DNA of 64,000 nt. It comes from Stutzerimonas stutzeri (GTDB taxonomy: Bacteria > Pseudomonadota > Gammaproteobacteria > Pseudomonadales > Pseudomonadaceae). The translations under genes and the position numbers were made by a program. The notes beneath the pieces were generated by a model. The model was given only the letters and a program-made list of their open reading frames with translations. It was not told where the DNA came from and ran no database searches. Below are positions 62,702 through 64,000 of the stretch, piece after piece. The stretch lies in contig NZ_CP073105.1 in NCBI RefSeq assembly GCF_018138085.1, positions 2,232,001 through 2,296,000 of the forward strand. Direction: 5' to 3'. The stretch's first letter is position 1, and every line of letters begins with the position of its first letter.

Positions 62702-63547
62702 ATGCATCAGCCAGACACCACAGATCGGCACACCCTCGCGGGCTCGAGCTTCTGGCGGGACCACACGTTGCCGTTCATCGAGTCGCGCAGCGTCGCGGAT
62801 GGCCGCCGCGTCTGCTATGCGCGGCACAGCCATGAGACCTTCTCCGTCGGCTTGATCGACAGTGGTGCCAGCACCTACATCAATGGCGATCAACAGTGCC
62901 GCATCGAGGCGGGCACGCTGGTCCTGATGAATCCCGGTGACGTACATGCCTGCAACCCGATCCGCGATCAGCCCTGGGCGTACCGCATGCTGTATGTCGA
63001 CGCCGACTGGCTGAGCGATCTGCAGGATGAGCTGGGCATGGACGGCGCCGGGTTTCGCGGCTTCGCGCCGATTCTGACGCGTGATGCCAACCTGCAGGCC
63101 GGTTTCAGACGGTTGCATGCAGTGTTGACCGACGACCAAGCCGACCCTTTGCACAAGCACAGCACCGCAGTAGAGTTCTTCAGCGCCATGCATCAGCGCC
63201 TGGGGATGCAGACCACGGCCCCAGTGAGCGACCCGAAGCTGAAACGTGCCGCCGAGTTCATCGCCGACAACTATCAGCGTTCCCTGAAGCTGGAAGAGAT
63301 CTGCTCGACGGCTGGTGTGTCGGTATCGGGCCTGATCCGATCGTTCAGGAGGCATTACGGGATGACGCCGCACGCCTATCTGACCAACCGTCGTGTCCAG
63401 TTCGCTCGCGAGCAATTGCGCCGTGGCGTGCCGATCGCCGAGGTGGCCCTGGCCGCCGGTTTCGCCGATCAGGCGCATCTGCAACGCGCCTTCAAACAAC
63501 TGCTGGCGGCAACGCCCGGGCACTACCGCGGACAGCGTCGCGCCTAG
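62702..63547 (+). CDS. AraC family transcriptional regulator
   Basis: A 281-aa regulator with an N-terminal AraC-binding cupin (about 35-110, with HSHETFSVGLIDSGASTYIN) and a C-terminal double HTH (about 185-275; LEEICSTAGVSVSGLIRSFR, then VALAAGFADQAHLQRAFKQ and a GHYRGQR tail). It is convergent with a LysE-family exporter, a frequent pairing in pseudomonads, so it may regulate amino-acid or metabolite export. Effector unknown. Confidence 0.88.
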   Translation: MHQPDTTDRHTLAGSSFWRDHTLPFIESRSVADGRRVCYARHSHETFSVGLIDSGASTYINGDQQCRIEAGTLVLMNPGDVHACNPIRDQPWAYRMLYVDADWLSDLQDELGMDGAGFRGFAPILTRDANLQAGFRRLHAVLTDDQADPLHKHSTAVEFFSAMHQRLGMQTTAPVSDPKLKRAAEFIADNYQRSLKLEEICSTAGVSVSGLIRSFRRHYGMTPHAYLTNRRVQFAREQLRRGVPIAEVALAAGFADQAHLQRAFKQLLAATPGHYRGQRRA

Positions 63548-63597
63548 CCGGGCGAGTGGGGCGGCTGGACTGATGCGGGCTCGCTAGAGCGCCAACC

Positions 63598-64000
63598 CTA
63601 GAACATCAACAGATAGGCCGCGCAGCCAACCAGCAGCGCCGCCATCACCCGGTTGAACAATCGCAGCCGCGCGGCATTGTTCAGGTAATGCCGCAGAAAG
63701 GTGCCGGCATAGGCCCAGCAGGCCAACGAGGCGTAGCAGATCACGAAGTAGATCGCCGCGAAGCGCCACACCGAAGGCGTATCACCGGCAGCCGCGAACA
63801 ACCCCATGCCGGCCACCGAGGCCAGCCAGGCCTTCGGATTCAACCACTGCATCATGGCGCCGTAGAGCATCGTCGGCTGCAGCGTCGGTTTGTCGGTGCT
63901 CAGTCGACCGTCGTCGCGTGCTAGTCGGTAGGCCATGTAAATCAGGAACGCGACGCCGGCCAGCCGGATCGATTCGGTCAACCAGGGCCATCGTCCCAGC
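63598..64000 (-). CDS. LysE/RhtB family exporter, C-terminal part (cut by window edge)
   Basis: The last 133 residues of a LysE-family amino-acid/metabolite exporter; the N-terminus lies beyond 64000. Landmarks: LAGVAFLIYMAYRLARD (helix 3 region) and MMQWLNPKAWLASVAGMGLF, which holds the conserved NPKAW motif, then three further hydrophobic segments to the stop. Convergent with the AraC gene with 50 bp between stops. Confidence 0.9.
   Translation of the reverse strand, partial: LGRWPWLTESIRLAGVAFLIYMAYRLARDDGRLSTDKPTLQPTMLYGAMMQWLNPKAWLASVAGMGLFAAAGDTPSVWRFAAIYFVICYASLACWAYAGTFLRHYLNNAARLRLFNRVMAALLVGCAAYLLMF

Overview
The window looks like chromosomal DNA of a Pseudomonas-type gammaproteobacterium, most likely of the stutzeri group (Stutzerimonas). 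The gene order aceA / secretin-like / GNAT / roxA / purB / hflD / mnmA / nudJ / idh / icd / cspD / clpS / clpA / infA / bpt / aat / trxB / ftsK / lolA / rarA / serS / cysG / tusEBCD / YccA-like / tRNA-Ser is a familiar Pseudomonas core backbone. The proteins closely resemble Pseudomonas orthologues as I remember them. The assignment is by recognition; no database search was run.

Region 1 (1-30230) is core chromosome. It starts inside isocitrate lyase and holds both isocitrate dehydrogenases (monomeric idh and dimeric icd, divergent), so the isocitrate branch point lies within about 12 kb. The N-degron proteolysis genes (clpS, clpA, bpt, aat) sit around infA and trxB. mnmA and tusBCDE supply most of the tRNA 2-thiouridine sulfur relay. 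ftsK, lolA, rarA, crcB, serS and cysG form a same-strand housekeeping run. Rho-independent terminators separate most units. A tRNA-Ser(UGA) with its own promoter ends the region.

Region 2 (30257-41849) is a peptide-use module: dppABCDF, an XRE-cupin repressor (psdR-like) and a divergent M24 dipeptidase (mdpA-like). Three copies of a TTAAG-N5-CTNAA motif lie on the dppA and mdpA promoters and are likely the repressor operators. Two exporters follow (EamA and MFS), then a poorly coding stretch with two overlapping tiny ORFs, then a four-repeat KGG stress protein.

Region 3 (42136-54141) is one tightly overlapping 12-kb operon for an alternative complex III (actABCDEF), a small uncharacterised membrane-anchored protein, a Sco copper chaperone and a caa3-type cytochrome c oxidase (subunits II, I, III, IV). 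It looks like a complete quinol-to-oxygen branch independent of bc1.

Region 4 (54169-64000) is rearranged accessory DNA: a 5'-truncated ZIP transporter ending at a 13-unit tandem palindromic array with a higher-order four-unit duplication; a DUF1615 lipoprotein; a ForCE-type formate dehydrogenase with its DUF1641 partner; an IS2-group IS3 element inserted with a 5-bp target duplication inside a 134-bp tandem repeat; an AraC regulator; and a LysE exporter cut by the window edge.
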